From assembly GCA_025141015.1 (NCBI GenBank), contig CP081098.1, positions 733,501 through 797,500 of the forward strand: a DNA stretch of 64,000 nt, given 5' to 3'. The position numbers were made by a program, and so were the translations under genes. This DNA is from Rhodobacteraceae bacterium M382 (lineage in GTDB: Bacteria > Pseudomonadota > Alphaproteobacteria > Rhodobacterales > Rhodobacteraceae). Of the stretch, positions 1-7,763 are shown piece by piece. Numbering within the stretch: position 1 is the first letter of the stretch; the number at the start of each line of letters is the position of its first letter. The notes beneath the pieces are model-generated. The model worked only from the letters and a program-made list of their open reading frames with translations, was not told the origin of the DNA and ran no database searches.

Positions 1-2
1 TT

Positions 3-1877
3 TCCGGGGCCGAAGTTTTGGCCGGGGCACAAGTGATCGATACCAAAGGGCGTCTGGGGCTGGAATGGGCCACGGTTCGTCTGGCCAATGGCACGACCCG
101 AGATGTGCGTTGTGATGTGTTGGCGGTGTCGGGCGGTTGGAATCCCAACGTGCATCTGACCTGCCACCAGCGCGGCAAACCGGCGTGGCGTGAAGACATC
201 GCGGCCTTTATTCCGGCAGGCGACATCCCCACAGGTATGAGCGTCGTTGGCGCGGCCAATGGTGATTTCTCCACCGCATCCGCGTTGAAAACTGGTGCCG
301 ATGGCGCTGTCACTGCGCTGTCGGATCTGGGGATTGCGGCCACCGCTGCCGATCTGCCCCAGGCAGAAGACGCCCCGATCAATGTGACGCCCTTCTGGTT
401 CGTCAAGGAAGGCAAAGGCCGGGCCTGGTTGGATCAGCAGAACGACGTCACTGTCAAGGACGTCAAACTGGCGCATCAGGAGAACTTCAAATCGGTCGAA
501 CACCTCAAGCGGTACACCACGCTGGGGATGGCGACCGACCAGGGCAAGACATCGAACATGGGTGGTCTGGCGATCATGGCCGAACTGGCAGGGAAACAGA
601 TCCCCGAGGTTGGCACCACCATTTTCCGCCCACCCTATACACCAGTGTCGTTCGGTGCCTTGGCTGGTCGCGCGGTCGGTGCGGATTTCCGTCCGACCCG
701 TAAGACACCCAGCCACAAATGGGCGCTCGAGAATGGTGCGACATTCGTCGAGGTCGGCATGTGGTTGCGCGCCCAGTGGTTCACCAAACCCGGTGAAACC
801 CATTGGCGCCAGTCGGTAGACCGCGAAGTTATGCAAACCCGGAAATCGGTCGGCATCTGCGACGTAACCACGTTGGGCAAGATCGACGTACAAGGCAAAG
901 ACGCTGCTGAATTCCTGAACAAGATCTACGCCAATGCGTTCGGCAAACTGGCCGTGGGCAAGGTCCGGTATGGTCTGATGCTGCGCGAAGACGGCATTGC
1001 CTATGACGATGGCACCGCCGCACGGTTCGCCGAGGATCATTTTGTGGTGACCACGACAACGGCCAATGCGGTTGTGGTCTATCGCAACATGGAATTCGCG
1101 CGCCAGTGTCTGTACCCGGACATGGATGTTCAATTGATTTCCACGACCGAGGCCTGGGCCCAGTTTGCCGTGGCCGGCCCCAATGCGCGCAAGTTGCTGC
1201 AAAAGGTGGTGGACCAGGACCACGATCTGTCCAACGAAGGGTTCCCCTTTATGGCCTGTGGCGAGGTCACGGTCTGTGGCGGTCTGCGGGCGCGCCTGTT
1301 CCGGATCTCCTTCTCGGGTGAATTGGCCTATGAGATCGCGGTTCCGACCCGTTATGGCAACGCCATGATGGAGAAGCTGATGGAAGCGGGCGAGGAATTC
1401 GACGCGGTTCCATACGGAACCGAAGCGTTGGGTGTCATGCGGATCGAAAAGGGCCACGCAGCAGGAAACGAGCTGAATGGCACCACATCGGCGCTGAACC
1501 TTGGTATGGGTCGTATGGTCAGCAAGAAAAAAGACTGTATCGGCAATACCCTGAGCGAACGCGAAGGTATGAATCAAGAAGGCGCGTTGATGTTGGTGGG
1601 CTTCAAACCGGTCAACAGCACCGACAAGGTATTGGCGGGGGCGCATCTGATGAACGCCACAGGCGAGGTCAACGCAAAGACCGACCAAGGCTATATCACT
1701 TCGGCAGCGCATTCTCCGATCCTGGGGTCATCGATCGGCATCGGGTTCCTGAAAAACGGTGGAGAGCGCAAGGGTGAAGTCATTCGCGCGGTAAACCCGC
1801 TGGAAGGCAAGGACATCCAGGTCGAAGTCGTCAGCGCGCATTTTGTGGATCCGGAAGGGGAGCGTCTTCGTGGGTAA
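3..1877 (+). CDS. mgdC: N-methylglutamate dehydrogenase subunit C / sarcosine oxidase alpha-subunit homologue (5'-truncated)
   Basis: The reading frame is open to the left edge, so the N-terminal part lies outside the window; about 625 C-terminal residues of a protein that is usually near 1000 residues are present. The first part is the end of the FAD/NAD-binding and linker region. From about residue 230 a GcvT-like tetrahydrofolate-binding domain runs to the end, ending in the usual SAHSP and VVSAHFVDPEGERLRG-type tail. The family is the alpha subunit of heterotetrameric sarcosine oxidase. N-methylglutamate dehydrogenase MgdABCD is homologous to SoxBDAG, and the presence of mgsABC and gmaS about 22 kb downstream makes MgdC (oxidising N-methylglutamate to glutamate and methylene-THF) the better inference. 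A true sarcosine oxidase cannot be excluded without the missing genes. Confidence 0.8.
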   Translation, partial: SGAEVLAGAQVIDTKGRLGLEWATVRLANGTTRDVRCDVLAVSGGWNPNVHLTCHQRGKPAWREDIAAFIPAGDIPTGMSVVGAANGDFSTASALKTGADGAVTALSDLGIAATAADLPQAEDAPINVTPFWFVKEGKGRAWLDQQNDVTVKDVKLAHQENFKSVEHLKRYTTLGMATDQGKTSNMGGLAIMAELAGKQIPEVGTTIFRPPYTPVSFGALAGRAVGADFRPTRKTPSHKWALENGATFVEVGMWLRAQWFTKPGETHWRQSVDREVMQTRKSVGICDVTTLGKIDVQGKDAAEFLNKIYANAFGKLAVGKVRYGLMLREDGIAYDDGTAARFAEDHFVVTTTTANAVVVYRNMEFARQCLYPDMDVQLISTTEAWAQFAVAGPNARKLLQKVVDQDHDLSNEGFPFMACGEVTVCGGLRARLFRISFSGELAYEIAVPTRYGNAMMEKLMEAGEEFDAVPYGTEALGVMRIEKGHAAGNELNGTTSALNLGMGRMVSKKKDCIGNTLSEREGMNQEGALMLVGFKPVNSTDKVLAGAHLMNATGEVNAKTDQGYITSAAHSPILGSSIGIGFLKNGGERKGEVIRAVNPLEGKDIQVEVVSAHFVDPEGERLRG

Positions 1878-2448
1878 TTCAGGGCATACATTGAAACCAA
1901 TCACGCCGCTGGGGGGCGCTGAGCCGAAGGTTGACGCCTTTCCCGGGTTGATCATCACCGAACGTGTCGATCGGGCGCTGGCTTCACTGGCCGGGCGTCA
2001 GGGGCAGGAGGCTGCAGCAGCCTCTGCCGCGCAGGGTCTGTTGGGCATGGCGTTGCCCGAGGCAGCACGCTGGAGCATGGCAGGCGATTATATGGCCTGG
2101 TGGATGGGGCCGGATCTGTGGATGGTCGATGCTCCCCATGACAGCCATGAAAATCTGGCTGGCATGATCAAAGGTGTAACCGGCGATGCCGCTTCGGTGG
2201 TTGAACAGACCGATGGCTGGTGCCGGTTCGACGTGGATGGAAGCCGAGCGGTCGAAGTGTTCGAACGTTTGTGCAACGCCAATCTACGGGACGCAGAAAC
2301 CGGCGCAGCGACCCGCGCGTCGATGGAGCATCTGGGCGTGTTTGTTCTGTGTCTCGACGCAGGCAAGACATTTGCCGTCATTGGGCCGCGATCATCTGCC
2401 GGGTCACTACATCACGCGTTGGTGGCTATGGCGAAATCGGTGATCTGA
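1870..2448 (+). CDS. mgdD: N-methylglutamate dehydrogenase subunit D / sarcosine oxidase gamma-subunit homologue
   Basis: A 192-residue protein of the SoxG family, a small GcvT-fold subunit that stabilises the heterotetramer. The GTG start at 1870 is preferred over an in-frame ATG at 1843 because a strong GGAAGGGGAG ribosome site ends seven bases before it. The gene then overlaps the end of the alpha-subunit gene by 8 bases, typical of translational coupling in soxBDAG or mgdABCD operons. It is the last gene of the operon, followed by a strong terminator. The choice between Mgd and Sox depends on context, as for the alpha subunit. Confidence 0.8.
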   Translation: MGNSGHTLKPITPLGGAEPKVDAFPGLIITERVDRALASLAGRQGQEAAAASAAQGLLGMALPEAARWSMAGDYMAWWMGPDLWMVDAPHDSHENLAGMIKGVTGDAASVVEQTDGWCRFDVDGSRAVEVFERLCNANLRDAETGAATRASMEHLGVFVLCLDAGKTFAVIGPRSSAGSLHHALVAMAKSVI

Positions 2449-2468
2449 TAATCCAGGCACACCATGTT

Positions 2469-2503
2469 GAAACCCCGCCAGATCATTCCGGCGGGGTTTT
2501 TCG
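2469..2503 (+). terminator. Rho-independent terminator of the mgd/sox operon
   Basis: A 10-bp perfect stem (AAACCCCGCC / GGCGGGGTTT) with a 10-base loop is followed by a T-run. It lies about 20 bases after the gamma-subunit stop. The convergent LysR gene ends at 2512, so it may also work on the other strand. Confidence 0.85.
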
Positions 2504-2511
2504 TTTCAGCG

Positions 2512-3435
2512 TCATGATTGCACTGTAAAGGCTTCGGCTGCGCCCGACGTGGCCCATGCCCGGCATCGATCGACAAAACCGCTGACCACGCGGCGGGGGT
2601 TTGACTTGTTGTACCCGACGGCTACCGTCAATGGCGTGCCCGCGTCGCTGATCGGGCGGGCGTCCAATGTATCCCCTGCATAGCTGACATGGGTGGCCGG
2701 GCGCATGTGCAGGACCGCATACCCCATCCCGGCCCCAACCAGCGAGCGCACCATTTCTGTTGTGTTGGCCTGAATGACGGTTTTGGGTTGGCGCCCCAGG
2801 GTGGCAAACAGATGGCGGTAATAGTCGGTGACCATCGGACGATTTAATGCCACCATTGCCAGGGCAGACAGATCAGACAGGCTGACTGTGGTTTGGGCAC
2901 ATAATGGATGACCCGCAGGCAGCAACGCATACGCGGGTGGATGCAGCAGCGGTTCAAATTCGATGTGGGGGTGGGTGCCATCCGGCACAAACAGGATCGC
3001 ATCGAACCGCCCTTCGATCAGGCCGGATTGGGCGGCGTCATTGTCGCATTCTGTCAGGATCAGCGACACGTCGCCGGCGGGTGGTACCAATCCCGACAGA
3101 ATGCTGGGCAGAAACGCGGGCGCAACAGGCGCATAATACCCCAACCGCAAAGTCCCGCCGAGCCCCTGTTTCAAATCCCGACCTTCGGCCAGAACAGCGT
3201 CATATTCTTCCAGAAGATGGGTGAATTTATGCAGCATTTCACGGCCCGCGCGGGTGGGTTCAATCCCACGGGCCCGGTGCCGGGTCACCAGTTGCAGCTG
3301 AAAATGTGCTTCGATCTGGTCCAGTGCTGCGGCCACGGCCGAGGGGGCCACATGCAGGGTCTCAGCCGCGCGGGAAATATTGCCATGTGTCAGCGCAGTC
3401 GCGAAATAGCGCATGGCCTTAAGTGTGATCTGCAT
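2512..3435 (-). CDS. LysR-family transcriptional regulator
   Basis: A 307-residue protein with an N-terminal winged helix-turn-helix (about residues 1-60, NISRAAETLHVAPSAVAAAL core) and a LysR substrate-binding domain (about 90-295). It is divergent from the membrane hydroxylase gene that starts 98 bases away, so it probably controls that gene and itself; LysR proteins usually sit next to their target. The effector is not evident. It ends convergently with the mgd/sox operon terminator. Confidence 0.85.
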   Translation of the reverse strand: MQITLKAMRYFATALTHGNISRAAETLHVAPSAVAAALDQIEAHFQLQLVTRHRARGIEPTRAGREMLHKFTHLLEEYDAVLAEGRDLKQGLGGTLRLGYYAPVAPAFLPSILSGLVPPAGDVSLILTECDNDAAQSGLIEGRFDAILFVPDGTHPHIEFEPLLHPPAYALLPAGHPLCAQTTVSLSDLSALAMVALNRPMVTDYYRHLFATLGRQPKTVIQANTTEMVRSLVGAGMGYAVLHMRPATHVSYAGDTLDARPISDAGTPLTVAVGYNKSNPRRVVSGFVDRCRAWATSGAAEAFTVQS

Positions 3436-3533
3436 CCATACCTCTGAAAATCAGATAAAGTTCATCATCATTTTCCGTTTTTCAAATGATAGCTGTTGGG
3501 TCACCTTTTGGGAAACACCAAAAGGACATCGCA

Positions 3534-4514
3534 ATGAGCAATGCAGAATTGAAAGGGTGGAACCATCTGCCCGATGTGCCGATCCAGACTTCGCCCTTGA
3601 TGCAATGGCCACCGCGCCCCATTGCGGCGATTAAATGGTGGCTGGGCGGCTGGTTTCTGATCTCGGAAAAGCTGATCATTGTCGGGATTGCGTTTGTCTG
3701 TTGGACCTGGTTCCAACCGCCCCTGGAACAAACCGCGACGCTGTCGTGGGAGTGGATCCTGCCGATGTACCTGCGAAATATGGTGCTGATGGCCAGCGTC
3801 GCTGGTGCGTTGCATCTGTTCTTTTACACATTCACGGCACAGGGCAAGCGGCTGAAATATGACCCGCGCCCGTTGATGAAGAATGGCCGCCAATTCACGC
3901 TGGGCGGGCAGATCCGGGACAATATGTTCTGGACGCTGGGGAGCGGTGTGTTTTTCTGGACTGCGTATGAGGTGTTGTTGTTCTGGGCCATGGGGAATGG
4001 GTATGCGCCGGTTCTGTTGTGGGCTGACAACCCGATCTGGTTTATCGCGCTGTTCTGGCTGATCCCGATCTGGGAGAGCTTTTGGTTCTACTGGATTCAC
4101 CGGCTGTTGCATGTGCCGTTTCTGTACAAACACGTGCACGCCCTGCATCACCGCAATATCAATGTTGGCCCCTGGTCGGGCATGTCCATGCATCCGGTCG
4201 AACATTTGATCTTTCTGGGCTCGTCCCTGATCCATTTCATTGTGCCGTCCAGCCCGGTGCACATTCTGTTCCATTTGCAGTTCAATTCGCTGACCGCGGC
4301 TACCACGCATACTGGCTTCGAAGGGCTGCTGATCAAGGATCAGAACCGACTACGGCTGGGGACATTCCACCATCAGATGCACCACCGGTATTTCGAGTGT
4401 AACTATGGGTCTCTCGAAGCGCCCTGGGACAAGGCGTTTGGGTCTTTCCATGACGGTACTGTCGAGGATGACGAGAAGATCAAGATCCGTCGCAAACGGA
4501 TTGGGAACGGGTGA
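3534..4514 (+). CDS. Sterol desaturase / fatty acid hydroxylase family membrane di-iron protein
   Basis: A 326-residue integral membrane protein. ATG at 3534 follows an AAAGGAC ribosome site; an upstream in-frame ATG at 3486 has none. The three histidine clusters of the fatty acid hydroxylase superfamily are visible: HRLLH at residues 189-193, HALHH at 202-206 and HHQMHH at 279-284, which bind two irons. Hydrophobic segments lie at about 30-60, 80-105 and 140-185. The family hydroxylates or desaturates lipids with O2, but the substrate here is unknown. The gene lies between a sarcosine-oxidase-like operon and a GlxA-type regulator, so an N-methylated or betaine-type substrate is possible but speculative. 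Confidence 0.75.
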   Translation: MSNAELKGWNHLPDVPIQTSPLMQWPPRPIAAIKWWLGGWFLISEKLIIVGIAFVCWTWFQPPLEQTATLSWEWILPMYLRNMVLMASVAGALHLFFYTFTAQGKRLKYDPRPLMKNGRQFTLGGQIRDNMFWTLGSGVFFWTAYEVLLFWAMGNGYAPVLLWADNPIWFIALFWLIPIWESFWFYWIHRLLHVPFLYKHVHALHHRNINVGPWSGMSMHPVEHLIFLGSSLIHFIVPSSPVHILFHLQFNSLTAATTHTGFEGLLIKDQNRLRLGTFHHQMHHRYFECNYGSLEAPWDKAFGSFHDGTVEDDEKIKIRRKRIGNG

Positions 4515-4523
4515 TGCCCAGTT

Positions 4524-5087
4524 CTATGCTTTGGGCCTTGCGAGTTTGCGCATAAGAGACAGGTCGCACTGCGTAGCATGGCCCATGGCGCGTTTGATCC
4601 CAGGGAGCATCGCGGCTCCGTTCATGGCAAAAGACAGCTCGATCAGGCCAGCTTCGCCATATGCCCGGACCACCGCCGCGCGGGCGTCCGGGTCGTCCTG
4701 ACGCTCGGCGGTGATGGCGGTGGCCAGACGCAGAACTGCGCACAGGTTGTCGGACAAAGCGGCCTCATCTGAACCAAGCACCGCGTCGATTGTTGAATGC
4801 GGCACGTCGGCTGCCACCGCAAGATTGATCTCGGCCTCGACACATGTCCCACAATCTGCGGCTAGGGCCCCGCAAAGTCGGGCTGTGTGATAGGCGTCAG
4901 GTGGCACGTTCCGGTTCGGATCGAGAAATCCGAAAATGCGGTTATAGCGCATGAGCAGGGAGAACTTAGTTTGCGCAATCTGGTGAACGTAGTCTAGAGA
5001 AACACCGATCCGGCGTTCGCTGCTGCGGATCAAATAGGTAGCAATTGCGGTCAGCACATTCGGCTCCACTTTAAACGAATACATCAA
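4524..5087 (-). CDS. AhpD-like / carboxymuconolactone decarboxylase family protein
   Basis: A 187-residue, mostly helical protein with the CxxC pair C79-G-T-C82 followed by VEAEINLA, the redox motif of the AhpD/CMD family. Members are alkylhydroperoxidases, thiol-dependent reductases or decarboxylases, and no specific activity can be assigned. It runs towards the membrane hydroxylase (10 bases between the stops) and lies downstream of the GlxA-type regulator on the same strand with a 72-base gap, so it may be co-transcribed with that gene. Confidence 0.65.
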   Translation of the reverse strand: MMYSFKVEPNVLTAIATYLIRSSERRIGVSLDYVHQIAQTKFSLLMRYNRIFGFLDPNRNVPPDAYHTARLCGALAADCGTCVEAEINLAVAADVPHSTIDAVLGSDEAALSDNLCAVLRLATAITAERQDDPDARAAVVRAYGEAGLIELSFAMNGAAMLPGIKRAMGHATQCDLSLMRKLARPKA

Positions 5088-5159
5088 TGAGATGAATGTA
5101 TCTTTGGGAGCCAGAGCCTCCCAGCCGATATGCGGCGGATCCGCCGGGTTTGCGTCAGC

Positions 5160-6200
5160 TCAGACTGACGGGATCGGCCGGTTGTCCTGCACCCGGAACA
5201 GGTTCACGTTCCGGCGTTCCTCTTGCGGGGTGACGCCGAAGCTGTCGCGGTAATGCTGGGAAAGGGTCGACGACGTGGCATAGCCCACTGCATTCGCAAT
5301 CGACGTGATCGAGTCGCGGGAATACATGACCAATTGGCGCGCTGCGTTCATGCGAAGGGTCCGGTAATACAGTGCCGGGCTTTGCCCGGTGGCGGATTTG
5401 AAGCTGCGTTCCAGTTGGCGCGGAGAGACCCCGATTTCACTGGCGATATCGCGGATAGACACCGGGTGCTCCAGATTGTCGGCGAAGATTTCGACTGCCT
5501 TGGCCACCGGGGGCGGCAGGCTGTCGGCGGTGCTGTCGGTCTTGAACGCGGGGATCTTTTGGCGAACCCCTTCGGCCCGAACCAGCGGGTGCTGAAACCA
5601 ACAGGCGACTTCGGTCATCACCGCGTCGCCCATCGTCTGTTCGATCAACTTCAGCGACAGATCGAACATCGCAGCCGCGCCGCTAGCAGTGAACCGGCGC
5701 CGGTCCAGAACGATCACGTCGTCCACAGTTTCCAGTGACGGGAATTCCGCCTGAAACGCGGCCTTGTAACACCAATGGACGGAACAGGTGTGTCCTTCGA
5801 TCAGCCCGGAGCGGGCCAAAGGAAACAACCCGCCCGAAGCAGACCCCATGATCACCCCGTGGCGGGCCAGGTGACGCAGCTTGCCGTTGGACGCCTTGGG
5901 GTCGCTGAATTTGCCCTGCGGGCTGGACATCAGGAACAGGACATTCAGGTCTTCGACCTCTTCCAGGGAACAGTCCGGTTGAAAGATAACATTGGCCGAA
6001 GCGTTCACTCCGCGCCCATCTTCGGACACCAATTTCCAGCGAAAGACATCCTTGCCCGCGATTTCATTCGCGGCCCGCAGCGGTTCGATCGCCGACGTCA
6101 GGCAGGCCATGGGAAAGCCCGGAAAGAGGAGAAAGCCCAGTGTCATGGTGTCATGGTGTTTCATGCGCGCAGTGTATCGCGCCTTGTCCCGGTAGCACAA
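5160..6200 (-). CDS. GlxA-family transcriptional regulator (DJ-1/PfpI domain plus AraC-type HTH)
   Basis: A 346-residue protein. Residues of about 20-190 form a class I glutamine-amidotransferase-like (DJ-1/PfpI) domain with a GSASGGLFPLA nucleophile-elbow region that has Ser in place of the usual Cys, so it probably binds rather than processes a ligand. The C-terminal 100 residues are an AraC double helix-turn-helix (ASEIGVSPRQLERSF; ITSIANAVGYATSSTLSQHY). The start may instead be the internal Met near residue 13 or 19. GbdR, CdhR and SouR of this family sense glycine betaine, carnitine and sarcosine, so a methylated-amine ligand is plausible here beside tmm; this is inference. Confidence 0.8.
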   Translation of the reverse strand: MCYRDKARYTARMKHHDTMTLGFLLFPGFPMACLTSAIEPLRAANEIAGKDVFRWKLVSEDGRGVNASANVIFQPDCSLEEVEDLNVLFLMSSPQGKFSDPKASNGKLRHLARHGVIMGSASGGLFPLARSGLIEGHTCSVHWCYKAAFQAEFPSLETVDDVIVLDRRRFTASGAAAMFDLSLKLIEQTMGDAVMTEVACWFQHPLVRAEGVRQKIPAFKTDSTADSLPPPVAKAVEIFADNLEHPVSIRDIASEIGVSPRQLERSFKSATGQSPALYYRTLRMNAARQLVMYSRDSITSIANAVGYATSSTLSQHYRDSFGVTPQEERRNVNLFRVQDNRPIPSV

Positions 6201-6216
6201 CGGCTAGAAACATAAG

Positions 6217-6248
6217 GTGGTGCGCACCGCAGGGACAGTGCGCACCAC
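6217..6248 (-). terminator. Hairpin after tmm
   Basis: An 11-bp perfect inverted repeat (GTGGTGCGCAC / GTGCGCACCAC) with a 10-base loop sits between the tmm stop and the regulator start. The T-run is weak in both directions, so it may be a terminator or an mRNA-stabilising stem. Confidence 0.5.
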
Positions 6249-6253
6249 ATCGG

Positions 6254-7600
6254 TCAATTCTGGAGATAGGATTCCAGCGAGTCGTCCAGCGCGTCTTTCC
6301 ATGGTGTATGGTGCACAGGGGCAAGGGTGCCGGTAATGACCGATGTGTAGCTGTTGTTGCGGAAGGCCATGATGTCTTCGGCCTTGTGGCCCTTCCATTC
6401 AAAGAACGCCTGGCAGGCGCCGTCGATGTCAAAGCTGGGATAGTCGGTTTCCGCGACCAGTTCCTTGACGTATTCGGCCTGATATTTGATCGCGTATTTC
6501 ACATCATCGGATGCTTCTTCGCGCTCTTCGCGTTCTTTGACGTCTGCCAGCAGGGCGTCTTTGCTGGCTGGAACGTCCAGCTTGCCCATGATTGCGTCAC
6601 GAACCCACCAGGCCTGCGCGTCGAACATGTTAAACGTGAACCACTGATCCTGCATGCCCAGATAGAACATCTTGGGGTTATGGGCATAGACCACGCCTTT
6701 ATACAGGTCTGCAGCCGCCAGACGGTTGGCGGTTTTCAGGCGCAGATCATCGGGCAGGAAGTTAAAGTAGTGCTTGTATCCGGTGCACAGAATAATCGAG
6801 TCGATCTGCTTTTCGGTGCCGTCGGTGAAAAAGGCGGTGTTTCCGTCGACCTTGATCAGGGCGGGCTTTTCTTCCCAGTTGTCTGGCCATTTGAACCCCA
6901 TAGGGGCCGAGCGGTAGCAGCTGGTGATCGATTTCGCGCCGTATTTCCAGCACTGTGATCCGATGTCTTCGGCTGAATAGGACGACCCCATGACCAGGAT
7001 GTCCTTGCCCGCAAATTCGCGTGCGTCGCGGAAATCATGGGCGTGCAGAACGCGACCGTTAAAGGTGTCAAACCCTTCGTAGAATGGCACATTCGGGGTC
7101 GAAAAGTGGCCCGATGCACAGATTACGTGGTCGAAGTCTTCTTTGTACGTGCTGTCCGTGGCGTGATCATGCACGGTAATGGTGAAATTGCCGGCGTCTT
7201 CGTTGTATTCAACCCAGCGAATGGCACTGTTGAACCGGATCCAATCGCGAACATTGGCCTTTTTTACACGACCTTCGATGTAATCCATCAATACGGCGCG
7301 AGGCGGGTAGGACGCGATCTGCTTGCCGAAATGTTCTTCGAATGAATAATCGGCGAATTCCAACCCTTCCTTGGGGCCGTTGGACCACAGATAGCGATAC
7401 ATCGAACAGTGGACAGGTTCACCGTTTTCATCCAGGCCGGTGCGCCAAGTGTAGTTCCACAGGCCGCCCCAATCATCTTGCTTTTCAAAGCAGACAATCT
7501 CTGGAATCTCTTCGCCATTTTGGGCTGCAGATTGGAACGCACGCAGCTGTGCCAGGCCAGATGGGCCAGCACCGATGATGGCAACACGTAGTTTGGACAT
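6254..7600 (-). CDS. tmm: Trimethylamine monooxygenase (flavin-containing)
   Basis: Bacterial FMO that oxidises trimethylamine to TMAO with NADPH and O2 in the cytoplasm. The product is 448 residues, the usual Tmm length, from the ATG at 7600, which has a GGGAGAAGACA ribosome site; an upstream ATG at 7627 is not needed. Visible motifs are the FAD-binding GAGPSG at residues 10-15, the FMO signature [11 protein letters not shown] (FxGxxxHxxxF) and the NADP-binding [10 protein letters not shown] segment. The sequence closely resembles Roseobacter Tmm as I know it. The promoter carries two elements shared with dmmD, and the divergent neighbour is a leaderless binding-protein homologue. Confidence 0.93.
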   Translation of the reverse strand: MSKLRVAIIGAGPSGLAQLRAFQSAAQNGEEIPEIVCFEKQDDWGGLWNYTWRTGLDENGEPVHCSMYRYLWSNGPKEGLEFADYSFEEHFGKQIASYPPRAVLMDYIEGRVKKANVRDWIRFNSAIRWVEYNEDAGNFTITVHDHATDSTYKEDFDHVICASGHFSTPNVPFYEGFDTFNGRVLHAHDFRDAREFAGKDILVMGSSYSAEDIGSQCWKYGAKSITSCYRSAPMGFKWPDNWEEKPALIKVDGNTAFFTDGTEKQIDSIILCTGYKHYFNFLPDDLRLKTANRLAAADLYKGVVYAHNPKMFYLGMQDQWFTFNMFDAQAWWVRDAIMGKLDVPASKDALLADVKEREEREEASDDVKYAIKYQAEYVKELVAETDYPSFDIDGACQAFFEWKGHKAEDIMAFRNNSYTSVITGTLAPVHHTPWKDALDDSLESYLQN

Positions 7601-7613
7601 TGTCTTCTCCCTA

Positions 7614-7627
7614 TTGGTATGGACCAA
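7614..7627. promoter_or_regulatory. Inverted repeat just before the tmm ribosome site
   Basis: TTGGT-ATGG-ACCAA has 5-bp arms and lies 14-27 bases before the tmm ATG. It has the TGGT/ACCA half-sites common to GntR/FadR-family operators, and a GntR gene lies 1.5 kb away. Function is inferred. Confidence 0.4.
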
Positions 7628-7635
7628 TATTTTAG

Positions 7636-7652
7636 TTTGGTTCCTTTGGTCT
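7636..7652 (-). promoter_or_regulatory. Element A of the tmm promoter
   Basis: In tmm orientation this reads AGACCAAAGGAACCAAA, a direct repeat of ACCAAA 36-52 bases before the ATG. The dmmD promoter has AGACCAAAATGAACCAAA at nearly the same distance. The tract TTTGGTCTGATCCAAA at 7645-7660 is also an imperfect FadR-like palindrome. It is probably an operator of the adjacent GntR protein. Confidence 0.5.
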
Positions 7653-7703
7653 GATCCAAATCAGTCCAAATTTGAACCTGTAAGTCAACCAATTTTCACG
7701 ATA

Positions 7704-7718
7704 GGAATAAGAATTTCT
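7704..7718. promoter_or_regulatory. Element B between tmm and the leaderless binding-protein gene
   Basis: GGAATAAGAATTTCT differs by one base from the tract at the same place before dmmD (20693-20707). It lies 52 bases beyond element A; the spacing before dmmD is 51. It is a candidate activator site or AT-rich upstream promoter element. It also lies about 50 bases before the start of the divergent gene. Confidence 0.45.
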
Positions 7719-7763
7719 GCTAAATAAGCTGGCAAGCGCCGATTTTGTTGCTAGTTTCGGGGT

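Noticed and set aside
3-2448. Plain assignment as sarcosine oxidase
   Set aside because: The Sox and Mgd enzymes are homologous and the diagnostic neighbours are off the left edge. The methylated-amine context favours Mgd, so that name is used with the alternative stated.
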